A stretch of 64,000 bases of DNA. Source: Emiliania huxleyi CCMP1516. Lineage: Eukaryota; Haptophyta; Isochrysidales; Noelaerhabdaceae. Positions 19,320-30,391 of this stretch are shown here, piece by piece. The notes under the pieces were generated by a model, which did not search any database, had not been told where the DNA came from, and saw only the letters and a program-made list of their open reading frames with translations. The translations under genes and the position numbers were made by a program. The stretch lies in the NCBI RefSeq assembly GCF_000372725.1, contig NW_005198965.1, positions 225,685-289,684 on the forward strand, written 5' to 3'. Within the stretch, counting starts at the first letter, position 1; each line of letters starts with the position of its first letter.

Positions 19320-20097
19320 CTACTTGCGCTCCGGCGCGACTGCGTTCTTGGCCGTCGCGACGACTCGGCCCTTGACGCCGAGGCTCAGCTGGAGCGCGCC
19401 GAGCGCCTCGGAGAGCTCCTCGCACCGCTCAGAGGCGCCGCCTCCCTCCTCATCGACGTCGAGGAGGCACTCGCCTAAAGGGCGAGGAGCGAGGTAGCAG
19501 GTCGAGGCCGGGCGGCACGCGCGCGCCGGGGGCTGGGCGGGCGGAAACACCGAAGAGGGACATCTGCTGCTCGAGCAGCGCGAACGGACTCACCTCGCTG
19601 CCGCTGCCACGCACGTCCGCAATCCACTGCTCGGCGACCTTCCCGTAATCGGCGCCGAACTTGGCCGCAGCCGTGCGCACTCGCGCAGCTGCGCGATCCA
19701 TCTTGCTCTGTCCGAATATGTCGAGCGGCCCCGCCTCGCCCTGCTTGAGCTGGGCCTCGAGCGACGAGAGCGCCTCGTCGAGCTCCTCGCAGTTGGCCGA
19801 GTCCTCAACCAGGCACTCGTCGAAGAGCGCCAACTGCTTGCCGAGCAGCTCCTCGCAGTCCACCTCGCCGGAGCGAGAGCTCATCGCCTCCATCACCCAC
19901 TCTGCTGCTGCCTCGCCCTGCGTGCTGCCAAACTTGTTGGCCGCCGCAACGACCCGCATCGCAGCCTCACGCACCATGAGCTCGGAGGCATCCGCGCTGA
20001 GGAGGACCCGGGCGGCGGGCGGCCGGAGCGCGGGCAGCGGCGCGGTGCCGAGCTGGACAATGAGAGCAAAGGGGGTTGAGAGGAAGGTGAGGGCCAT
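19320..20097 (-). CDS. Small two-repeat protein, CP12-like motifs, probably plastid or secreted
   Basis: Two exons, complement of 19551-20097 and 19320-19474 (702 nt, 233 residues), joined by a 76-bp GT-AG intron. The N-terminus is hydrophobic (MALTFLSTPFALIVQLGTAPL), fitting a signal or bipartite plastid leader. The body is an internal duplication. Each half has a helix AAA-(N/K)-FG with GEAAAEWV or GKVAEQWI, then QxxLF followed by an acidic two-Cys motif: ECLVEDSANCEELDEALSSL in the first half and, across the splice junction, ECLLDVDEEGGGASERCEEL in the second. The C-x7-12-C acidic helix followed by EEL resembles the N-terminal half of CP12, the redox linker of Calvin-cycle GAPDH and phosphoribulokinase. 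The match is suggestive only. The splice restores the repeat exactly, which supports the model. Confidence 0.6.
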
Positions 20098-20348
20098 GAT
20101 GAATGGCTAGATGAATGGAATCTGCTCGCAAGAAAGTCGGCGTTTTTTTTTTTGACAGGGAGGAGGTGGCCCTGAGTTATGTGTACGCCGACTCAGGGTG
20201 TGTGGCAGCCAGCTGGCTGTGTGTCTTGTGAGCCTGTTTGTGTCTGTGTGTCGCTCGTGCGTGTCGTCATCATCTGTCCAGCGTCCACCCATACCGCGTT
20301 GGTGTCCAGTCCGAGCCTGGCTGTTCTTCACCTTTCTACCTACCTACC

Positions 20349-20389
<41 letters not shown>

Positions 20390-21127
20390 GAGAGAGAGAG
20401 AGAGAATCGAGAGCGAAGATGAGGAAATCTCGGAGGCGGGAACGATCCGCACAGACTTGTGCGGGGACGGACGACGCACCCACGGCGATGTCCGACGCCA
20501 CCTTCGCGGCCGCCGCGCTGTACAAACGTGTTTTGAGCCTGTGGGGGTGAACTGGGCGAAATAACGCTGTTCAAAACTTGTGACGCTGTGTTCACGCTTC
20601 ATACGTAAGGCCCAAATGAGCCCTAAAAATCTTTTTCTGATCGGGATTTCACGATCTGATCGGGAAAGGAAGGAGTGTGTTGCTAGCCGTCGCCCTCGAA
20701 AAAGAAAGATCAAATTTTTCTTAGTCCCAACTTCTTGGAAAGTCGCTGCGAGATGAAAGAAAGAAAACACAAACCCACAGCCATTTTGACCGCGCAAGAT
20801 ATAAAGGGTGGCCTAAGGGCTCTGCTCGCAAGGGCCAAGGCGCCCGCGTCGCAGACGCGGTACCATTCACAAATCTGCAATATACGCCCACACGAGCAAA
20901 TAAATAGCAAAATCCGAATACCGTGCAAATCCGACGATGTCCGCCGTGGACGGGGGCAAGCCTCAGCTGTGGTGCCAAGACATTCGGTAAATTGAAGCGA
21001 AGAACGTCCGCCAAATCCGTGCTTTCGGAGCAACTGAGGGAAAGCCGCTGATCGAGCCCAGCGTGCCCGCGGCCGCCTCCCGCGCACCGCCGCTGGGGAC
21101 GACACGCTGCGGAATCGGATCGAGCCC
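20098..21127. repeat. Gene-free stretch with GA microsatellite and dispersed repeat
   Basis: A (GA)n tract lies at about 20350-20405, preceded by CCTACCTACCTA at 20338. The 20303-20350 segment is the reverse complement of the element at 15.1 kb. A fragment resembling the GCTAGCCGTCGCCC dispersed family is near 20680. No gene is supported. Confidence 0.6.
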
Positions 21128-21511
21128 ATGCACCGGGCAAAGAAGGACGCTGCAGAAGCGGTTGGAGAGGCAGCCGGCGTCTGCCGTCACAACGAGTCCC
21201 AGCGCTGGTTGGACATGCGCGTCGGCTCGCCCGAGGACTGCTGTCGCGACCCTCCCGTCGTGCCGCAGCCTCCGACGAGCTCTGCAACCGAGGAGAGTGA
21301 GGGTGCGCCTCCCCTCACTGCTGGCCTGGCTGCGCACCGCCCCACAAAGCACCCCCTCGAGCATCTCTACAAGTACAAGTACAAGGGCGACCTTCTCCAA
21401 GTCGTCAACGCGCCCGCCGGCTCCGGCAAGACTTTAGCCTTGGCCACCCTCCTTGCGGAGCAGGAGGAGATCCGCTCTCGGTCGGCAACGTGGCAGCTAG
21501 TCGATCGGTAG
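21128..21511 (+). CDS. Fragment with a Walker A motif, possibly superfamily 1 helicase
   Basis: A short frame of 127 residues ends with LLQVVNAPAGSGKTLALATL. APAGSGKT is the Walker A form typical of UvrD/Rep/Dna2-like superfamily 1 helicases. No Walker B or later helicase motifs follow within 500 bp in any frame that I can join. It may be a first exon of a gene whose rest I cannot see, or a pseudogene. The 80 residues before the motif have no recognisable features. Confidence 0.35.
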   Translation: MHRAKKDAAEAVGEAAGVCRHNESQRWLDMRVGSPEDCCRDPPVVPQPPTSSATEESEGAPPLTAGLAAHRPTKHPLEHLYKYKYKGDLLQVVNAPAGSGKTLALATLLAEQEEIRSRSATWQLVDR

Positions 21512-22043
21512 GCTTGACTTCCCTGAGTGAGGACAGGAGAGAGAGAGCTTTTGTGGTGTTGGTGTACGCAATAACGGGACAGGGTAGTCGTTCTCTCTAG
21601 CTCCCCTTCTAGCTCTTAACATGAGCTGCGCCCTGTGTCCGACCCCTTTTGCGCAGCAACTTTTAGGCCCTCCAAATTCGGGTCGGAGCGTAGCGGAGTG
21701 GGCCCCGAGTTTGAAAAGGGCGACGGACGCTTGCGTCCTAGCCTCCAACAACGCCTCCCCGGCGCAGAGGGGCCCCCGGAGGGATGCTCAACCGCTCCAC
21801 GCCACGCCGCTCGCGGCGGTCCTCTTCCCAGCTCCGCTGGGTACATCGCGTTATTTAAAATACCAAAAGGAGGGCTACACGAGGCCCTCTACCGGCTGGG
21901 GCGGCGCATTGCGTTATTTAGCGGCAAGGTGCTGTGCCTGCGTTGCCCGCCTTTGGCAGGCTCTAACTCTGCTGGCGCGTCCGCCGATCCGCCTGTACAG
22001 CCAGACAACGCTGGACGGGCGGCTGTGCAGCGCTCCGTGGTGA
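21512..22043. other. Upstream region of the receptor-like gene
   Basis: No gene is supported. It would hold the promoter and 5' leader of the next gene. The composition drops in GC between 21530 and 21720. Confidence 0.3.
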
Positions 22044-25000
22044 ATGCGGCTGGGGCTCCTCTCGCTACTGCCGCTCTGCCTCTGCCGGACGGCGGTTCCC
22101 GCCGTCGCTGATTTCCCAAAGTGGGCCTCTGACACAGCGGATGCGTTGCCGAGTTTTGAGGAGCTCTTCCGCGCGCTGCTGAGCGAGGGGCCCGCGCAGC
22201 TGTTTGAGGGGCAGCACAGCAGCAGCGCACATAGCAGGGTGCACCGACCGCCGCCGCCGCCGCCGCTGCCGCCGCCGCTAGGCAACAGCAGCACGGCTGC
22301 TCAGCGGGAGGTGCTGGTGCGGATCGGCCCATTCGCCGAGCCGTACCCGTATGTCGCGGCGTGCGCGCGCGGCTGGTTCGATTGGGCCACTGCCGACGTT
22401 CGTTATCGCGTCGAGTGCTCGGTGCCGCGCTCGGTCGGCTCGCACGCATTGGCGCAGCTCGACTCGGGGCTGCTCGACCTGTTCCTGCTCGACTCGACGT
22501 CGCTCGCGACGGCGCTCGCGCGCGGCGTCGGGCTGTCGCTGCTGTACATTAACCGCGTCGTCAACACGGACGAAGCGCTCGTCGCGCGCACCGTCTCGCG
22601 CACAGCGCCGCAGCAAAAGGACATCCGCTCGCCCAAGGACCTCGACGGCCTCACGGTCGGCGTGCCGTTCGGCTCGTCAGCGCACTACCACCTCTCCTTC
22701 CTGATGGAGCTCTTCGAGGTGCAGATCGATCTCCGCTTCCTTCCGCCCGACGACCTCCTCGCCGCCTGGGACATGGGCCTCATCGACGCCGCGTGGGCCT
22801 CCAACCCGACGCGCTCGCAGCTGCAGGCCGCCACGGCGGGGACCCGCTCCCACCGCCCTTCCCTGCCCGCTCCCACCGCGCGCCTCTTGCGACGGCGCCT
22901 GCTTGATCGATGCAGGCGCGCGGCGGCGAGACTCTCGTCAACTCGGGCCTGCTCGCCGAGTGGGGCCGGCCGACGCTCAACGGGATCGTCGGGCGGAACG
23001 CCTTTGTGGACGAGAACACGGCCTTTGTTGCGCGTGTCGTGCGGCTAATGGCGATGCTCGACACGGCCTGGCTGCGGGAGGAGGGGCTTACCAAGGCGGC
23101 CGAGGGGCTCGTCGCCGCCGACGCGAACGCCGTCCTCGACGCAGATGCCGACGGGTTGACGGACGCACAGGAGGGCGACGGCGACGCAGACGGCGACGGC
23201 ATCCCGGACCGGTTCGAGTCGAACTTCGACGACGCAGACAGCGACGGCATCCCCGACGACCTCGACACTGACTCGGACAGCGACGGTCTGCCTGACGCTG
23301 TGGAGGGCACGGGCGACTCCGACCGGGACGGCATCCCGGACCGGCTCGAGAGCAACAGCGTGGATACGGACAGCGACGGCACGCCCGACGCCCAGGACGA
23401 GGACTCGGACAATGACGGCCTGCCCGACATCCTCGACCCCGACTGGGCCACCATCGCCGCGGCCGGCGGGGTCGACTCGGACGGTGACGGGCTCTCTGAC
23501 GTCCAGGAGGGCTGGAGCGACTCCGACCGGGACGGTGTCCCGGACCGGCTCGAGTCGAACACCGGCGACAGCGACGGCGACGGCACGCCCGAGTTTCTCG
23601 ACCCCGACTTGCACGACGACGGCGCGGACGACTTCATCTTCGACGGCGGGGAGGACCAGGTGAGCGAGAGCGCCTCCCAGAGCTACGACGCGTCGGCTAA
23701 TATGCAGCAGTGCTTGCGCGAGGCCGAGGCCGCGGGCGAGGGCGGCAGCGCCGGCTTCTCGATGGTGGCGCGCGACTCGTTCCTCGCCTCGATCGCCGAC
23801 GCGATCGGGCTGAACGGGTCCTCCCTGCCCGACCGGCGCGAGACGTTTGCGCAGCTCGACCAGTCGCGGTTCCTCACCGCGACGCAGCAGCTCTCGTGCA
23901 GCCAGCTCGCGCTCTCCGACGCGTGCGCCTTCGACGAGTCTGCGGCGGGCGCCCTCTCGCGGGCCGCCGCCTTTGTGTACGAGCAGAAGGCGGTGCCCAC
24001 CCTGCTGCCGCACGGCCGCCACCTGCTGCGCGAGCTGCGGACGGGCCACCTCGACGAGCGGCTCCAACTGCCGCAGACCCGCGCATTCTTCCAGGCGGCC
24101 GTCCGGGCCGACGTCTTGAAGGCAGGCATCGCGCCGCCCACGCCGACGCTGGGCATGCTCCGCTCTGCATCGCCGGGGCCGTTGCCTGCCCGAGACCCAA
24201 CGGCGGCCGCCACCGGCGCAGCGTGCAGCGCGCCGACGCTGCGCGTGCTCGACGAGCGTGAGCCGTCCACCCTCACAGACGGCTCGCCCGCCGCCGGCGG
24301 CGTCTCTTACCCGGCCGACTTGCGGTGCGAGTGGCTCGTGCTCGGCCCTGCGGAGGCGGCGCGGCGAGCAGCGGCGCTGCGCAGCGAGCCCGAGGACGGC
24401 TTGGAGGCGCTCGCGGTGGCGGTGGCGGCGGCGGCGGTGGAGACGACCCGACACAAGGTCGACTACGACCACGGCGGTGTCGAGGACGTCAGCTTGGTGC
24501 GCTTGTCGGCGGCGGCAAAGGTTGGCGTGGCGGCCGAGGCGGCCGGTGGGGCGGCCGCCGTGGCTGTTTCCGCGGGCGCGCCGCCGCAGCTGGTCGAGCT
24601 CACTTTCCCGCGCTTCTTTGTGTGGCAAGGAGACCGCGTGGTTGTGCGCGACGCGGCCAGCGGCGACCTGATCGCCACCCTCAGCGGCGAGGCCAAGGCC
24701 AAGGACGAGTGCGGCGTGGCGGGCTGTGCCGGCTACCTGACCTGGCCCCCGCTCGTCGCCCCTGCCGGCTTCAGCTTCGTCTTCGAGTCGGACCACTTCG
24801 ACGAGGCAGTGTACGTGCCTCCGGGCGCGGAGCCGTCGCGCTTCTCCGCCGCCGGCTTCCTCGCGTCGCTGCGGCTCGCGCCGGGCTGCTCCACCGACAA
24901 GTCGTGCGGCCCGGGAGGCGTTTGCCGACCCGAGAGCGGGCTCTGCGAGTGCGGCGTCGGCCGGAGTGGCGCCGATTGCTCGTACGCGTCTTGCCTCGGC

Positions 25001-28000
25001 GTGCGCACGCTGCACGGCGCGTCGGGCGTGCTCGCCTCGTCGGCGCGCGCGCTCGAGCCGCGCGAGCGGTACGTCAACGACGCTGTGTGCGGCTGGCGGC
25101 TGGCGGCGGGCGAGGAGACGGGGAGGGGGCGCGGCTTCTTGCGCCTCTCGATCGAGTACGACGTCGAGCCCTCTTTCGATTTTGTCGAGGTCTACGACGG
25201 CAGCGGCACGCAGCATGCGCAGCTCTCCGGCGCCGGCGGGCCCGTCCTCCTCACCATCCCTGTCGATGGCGGCGCACCGCTGATCCGCTTCACCTCCGAC
25301 GGCGCCGGCCGCCGCTCGGGCTTCCGAGCCTCGTACAAATTCACCGCGGCGGCGTGCGACACACACGCCGACTGCTCGGGCCGCGGCGCGTGCGTGCGCG
25401 GCCTCTGCGCCTGCGAGCCGGGCACACACGGCCTCTCGTGCGACTCGAAGTACTGCCTCGCGTACAACCCGCCCGCCGGTCCGCCTGCCGCCCCGCCACA
25501 GCCGTCCGCTGTGCTGCTGCCGCCCGCCGCCCGCACGGCGGCGACGCCCGCCGACACGGGCAAGGCGGTCGCCGCCGCCGCCACACGCGTGCACGGCTCC
25601 TTCGACGCGTACCCCTCACCGTGCACCTCCTGCCGCTGGAAGCTGGGACCGCCCGCCGGCGCCGACACCGACGCGCCGTACCGGGGCTACTTGTGGGGCG
25701 CCAATGGCAGGCCACTCTCCGCCGCCGACGCGGTTGGCGTGCGGCTGCGCTGGAGCCGCTTCAACCTCGAAAGCGTGTACGTGCCGCCGTATGTGCGGAC
25801 CATGTCGGCGGCGCGGCGAGACGGCGGCGAGGCGAGGCGCGGTGGGCTCGACGACGTCGCGCGCAGCAGGCGGGAAGAGCTGGAGGCGGCGGCGCAGCTC
25901 ATCGCCCTCGGCCACGGCGCGCCCAACATGGCGGGCGTCGCCGCCGTCAACGCCTTCTACGCGGCGGTAGACACGAAGGACTTTGCGGCGCTAGAGAGGG
26001 CGGTGCGCGCGCCCTCGTACCTGGCTTCGTTTGGGCCGGAGTGCGCCGTCATTGGCGGAGCGACGCATTGCGGCGAGGAGACGCTCGACTACGAGGGTTT
26101 CGTGTCGATGCTGCGCGGCTTCGACGGGCGGGCCGACGGCACCATCGCGCGCGAGCTGGCCACCTCGAGCGACGGGTCGATGGTGGTGAACCACTACAAT
26201 CTCGCCGACGGCTCGCACGGGTCGGCGGTGCACTCGGTGGAGGGCGGCGTCGTGACGAGCTCCTTCTGGTACCAGACCCGCTCTGGCGTGCCCACGCCGA
26301 TGGGCGTGCCGCTCGGCGCCCTGCACGAGGGCCTGCGCTGGTCGGAGGGGGCGATGGTCGAGCACGCCTCCTTCGAGGCGGCCGACCACCTGCGACTGCT
26401 CGACTCGAACGGCACTGCACGCATGCTCCTCGCCGCCGAGCGCTGCAAGGTCGACTTCGATTGCGGCCGCCGCTGGCAGACCGGCTCCTGCGACAACGGC
26501 TTGTGCAGCGTGCGGCCGGTGGTCAACGTGCGAGCGCCGCTGCCGCTAAACCTCGTCGCCGTCGCGGACCGGCACGCGCGGAAGCGCTTCGACGCGAACA
26601 ACGACCTCCTCGCCGCGCCCCTCGTGGCTCCCGACGGCGACGCGCCGCTCGAGCAGGGCGTCGCCGGCGAGTGGGAGGTGCTGCTGCGCTGCCCGGTGGA
26701 TGGCGCGGACTGCGCGCAGGCGGGCGGGACTTGCTCCGCCTCGCCGGCCGGGCGGGCGGGCGGCATCCTCTTCGAGGAGAGCTCCTGCCTGTGCCCCGCG
26801 GAGAAGCGTGACGACGCGGCTAGCAGAGTCGTGCAGAGCTTCGCGTGCGACTGCCCGTGCACGCCCGAGCAGCCGGAGGACTTCCTCACCTCGGTCGCCG
26901 GCACGTTGCTGCTGGTGGCGCTCGGCCTCTCCGTCTTCCTGTCCGCCCTCGCGTGCTGGGGGCTGCTCCGCTGCTACCGTGGCCTGCAGCGCGCCCTCAT
27001 CGCGCGGCAGAAGCAGGAGGAGGCGGCGAGGGACCGCGTGCACGACGCGATCCTCTCCGTGGTCGAGCTCCGGCACCCCGCCGCGTTTGTCGCATTCGAC
27101 CGGCTGCGCACGCACGGCGCGCTGCTGCCGCACGAGACGCTGCGCGACCGCGGCGAGCTCACGATCCTCGACTCGCACCCCGCCTTCATGGCGTTTGTGC
27201 GCGACCGGCCGACGGTCTTCTGCTCGCACCAGTGGCTGGCGTGGGACAGCCCCGACCCGAACAACGTGCACTACCCCGCCATCCTCGCCGCGTGCGAGCG
27301 GCTCTGCGAGCTGGAGGGCGTGCCGCCCGACGAGCTCTACGTGTGGGTCGACTACGTGAGCATCCCTCAGGCGAACGAGTACCTGAAGTGGAACTCGATC
27401 GGCTCGCTCGGCACCTACGCCTCCGCCTGCCGCTACTTCGTCGTGGTCGCGCCGCCGACGGTGCACACCGATACGGGCATGCTTGCCGACGAGGCGTCGT
27501 ACGCGCGGCGCGGCTGGGTGCGGCTTGAGCAGTGGGCGCACCTCTGCGTCGGCCGCGGCTTGCACTCGATGTACTTTGCGGACGGCGTCGTCGGACTGAC
27601 GCCGCTGGGGGAGTGGCGGCCGCACTCGGGCGGCGCGCCGCCGGACTGGCTGGCCGACGCGACGCGCGTCTTCGAGGGCGACTTCACGCTCGACGAGGAC
27701 CGGCTCAAGATCGTCGACACCGTGCTCGGCCTGTGGGCGATGGTGCTCTCGCTCTCGCGCCAGGGCGACTCTGCGGCGGCGGAGGTGCACGAGGTGGTGA
27801 TGCGCCAGCCGCGCGGCACCGTCTTCCCGCCAAAGTACTTCAACATGCTCGGGCACGACCTGCCGACGCTGCTCGCCGCCACGCTCGACGAGGAGCGGAC
27901 GGACGACTCCGACCTCGGCGCCGGCTCATATCCGGGCGGCGCGTGGTCGGCGCGCTCGGGGCGGCTCGGCTCGCCAACCTCCGGCCTCTCAACGCTAAAG

Positions 28001-28945
28001 CGGCCCCCGAGCGGCCGCCAGCTCAGCGGCCCGCTGTCGGGGCGCGGGTACAGCCGCGAGTACGAGTCGATGCGGGCCTCGTCCGGCGACGTGCCGTCGC
28101 TGCGCCACGTCTCGACCAGCGAGCTGCAGGCGGTCGCGCAGGAGATCCACGCGTCGCACCATCCGGCGCTCCGGCTCAAGCGGGGTGGCCTCGCGCCGAC
28201 CCGCTCCTCGCTCGCGCCCGCGCACCCGCCGGCGGCGGTCGGCGCCCAGCAGCAGTGGCAGAAGTTGCGCGTCACGTTTGGCGTCGGCGAGACGCCGCCC
28301 TGTCGCGCCTCGGCGCTTCAGAGGTCCGAGAACCGGTCGCGCGAGAGCAACGGGCCGCGGTATGCGAGCAGGGGGTCCCGAAACACGAGCAGCGGGTCTC
28401 TGGGCGGGCGGAGCGCGCAGCGCGACCCGTCGAACGAGCAGCTCAGCGGCGTTGGCGGCAGCAATGGCGGCAATGGCGGCAGCGGCAACTGCAGCAGCAG
28501 TGGCGGCAGCAGCGGCGGCCGCTACTACGCGAGGGACACCACGCGGGTGACCCATCTGCTGCAGGACACGACGCGCGCCCTGCAGGCCGGCCTCGCGCGC
28601 GACCCAGGCACGCGGTCAGGCTACGACCGCGGGATCTCGTCGCGAGGCCGTTCCCTGGAGGAGGGCGAGGCGGCCTCCAAGGCCTCCGACTCGTCGCCGT
28701 CTCCCGAGGAGGCGCCCACCGCGGGGCCGGCGCCGCAGCAGGGCGGAGGGGTGGGTAGCCCCTGGCTGGGCTGGCTGCGCGAGTCCCTCAGCTCGGTCGA
28801 GGGCAGCTCGGAGGCGGCCAGCAGCGCGCGCGATGGCACTGAGATGCTCGAGAATGGCGAGGCGCTAGGCCCGGACGGCTCGAGCGATGGCTTGCCGAAT
28901 CGCAGCTTGAGAAAGGACTGCGCCTCGTCGCTGCCCCTGCTCTAG
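22044..28945 (+). CDS. Receptor-like protein: PBP domain, Asp-rich Ca repeats, CUB/EGF, NTF2-like, TM, SHQW/HET-like domain
   Basis: Two exons, 22044-22826 and 22916-28945 (2270 residues), joined by an 89-bp GC-AG intron (CAG|GC). A signal peptide (MRLGLLSLLPLCLC) leads into a type-2 periplasmic-binding-protein domain of the taurine/NMT1 kind (RIGPFAEPYPYVAACARGWF, DLFLLDSTSLATALA, GLTVGVPFGSSAHYH); its C-terminal lobe (GLLAEWGRPTLNGIVGRNAF) is in exon 2. About 165 residues of thrombospondin-3-like repeats follow (DSDGDGLSD, DGIPDRLES). Then come two CUB-like regions with EGF-like modules between and after (CGPGGVCRPESGLCECGVG; CSGRGACVRGLCACEPG), an NTF2/SnoaL-like stretch (AVNAFYAAVDTKDFAALERA), one TM (TLLLVALGLSVFLSALACW, about 26900-26960), and a cytosolic domain with FCSHQWLAW, LYVWVDYVSIPQ and ACRYFVVVAPP. 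That last part resembles HET/TIR-like folds. The tail is Ser/Gly-rich and probably disordered. Confidence 0.8.
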
Positions 28946-29413
28946 CGGGAGGTGAGTGCTTCAAGCGCTTAGCGAGAATTGCCCTGCTCCATTGCAGTAC
29001 GTTGGTGTGGCGACCTGGTATACTGACGTGTTTCTCGTCTCATATGTGTCTCCACATGTGTGGATCTCTCACCGAGTGGAGTCTATGTCTGTGCGCATGT
29101 CTCGCGCTGCATGTCTGGTGTGTCACCTCTAGAGCCGTACGACGTCATTATACGTACCATGTCGGCATGTGTGTTGATGTTGGTTCATATACGTACGTTC
29201 CTCTGTGAAAAGGCTGAGGCTGAAAACGGCCTCATGCCTCAATCCTACACAAGTTCAAGAGCAATAATTTACCTACTCGCCCAAGAGACGCGGAAGCCGG
29301 AGAAGGCTTCTCGATCATGCACCAAAGTTTTGTGCACAATGATTGTGTCTCACGAATCGGTGTGTCTCACAGTGTGTTGGTGCGTGCGCGCCCGCGCGTC
29401 CGCACCGACATCG
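28946..29413. other. Gene-free interval between convergent genes
   Basis: Lower GC than its neighbours. No repeat or gene is recognised. Confidence 0.3.
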
Positions 29414-30391
29414 TCATGGCCGAATCACCACAGTCTCAGATTGCGCAGCCTGGTCCTCGTTTGGGTCCTCGTGCTGAGGTGAGGAGTCGGCCGCAACTCC
29501 CACGCTAATCTCCGCGGGGCCCTGGATGATGACGCCTGTGACCACCGCTGGCTCGGGCGTCTCCGCCTCGGACGCGACCACGACGTGGTCTCGTCGCGTG
29601 GCCACCTCGGCGCGGCGCTGCACGCCGATTACCCGCTGTAAGATGAGCGCCTCGCGCGAGTGGGAGACGGCCGCCATCAGCAAGATCCCGTTGAGCACCT
29701 ATGGGCGTCCACGGGTGAAGTCCAGTCACAGGCGCGCCCGTGCGCTCCACGCCAAGATCCCGCGGTGACGCACGCAAAAGACGATGAGCACGACGCCCAC
29801 CATGTAGCCCGGTCCCCAGCGGCAGGTGAAGAGGCAGTCGATGATGAAGGAGATCCAGATGCAGAAGCATGACGGCAGGATGTGGATGAAGGCGAGGACA
29901 GCGCAGGCGTTGGCAAAGAGGCGAGAGCGGCGGAGGGTGTCGGGCCGACAGCCGGGACGTAGGAGCAGCTGCAGGCTGGAGACAATGCCCATGACGCCCG
30001 GAAGCGTCGGCACGAGCAGAAGGCTGAAGCAGAGAAGGCACTTTGCCGACCCGCGCGTCGCGCCGCTCTGAAGCCTCCTAGCGGCTTGCACTGAATTGTA
30101 GCTCACAGGCCGATCCGCTGCAGACAGGTGGCCCTCGTCGCGGGGGGGCTCGATCGCGATGCCGACGGCGACAGTACCGCCCACCACCACTGGAGCGTCC
30201 GCTCCGTCAGCGTCCACCATCACCGCAGCACTCTCGCTGCCGTCCTCGCCTCTAGCGCGCTGGCCTTCGTCGTCCAAGCCATCGGACCCGGGGCTGGCGG
30301 CGTCGTGACCATTCTCACTGTGCGAGTCGACGGCGAACACGGTGTCGATTGCCAATGCCACCGCGCTGGCACTGGCGGCTTCTGTCGGCAT
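29414..30391 (-). CDS. Small multi-pass membrane protein of unknown family
   Basis: The first exon starts at the ATG at 30391 and runs to about 29755. It encodes an acidic, Ser/Asp-rich cytosolic head of about 110 residues followed by three hydrophobic segments (CLLCFSLLLVPTLPGVMGIV; FANACAVLAFIHILPSCFC with WISFIIDCLF; YMVGVVLIVFCV). A second exon, 29698 down to 29414, continues in another frame with GILLMAAVSHSREA and an acidic tail ending ETVVIRP. The acceptor CCCATAG|GTGCTC at about 29699 is convincing. The donor is ambiguous: AGC|GC, CGG|GC and TTG|GC all keep the frame. The Cys-rich membrane part does not match a family I know. Confidence 0.5.
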
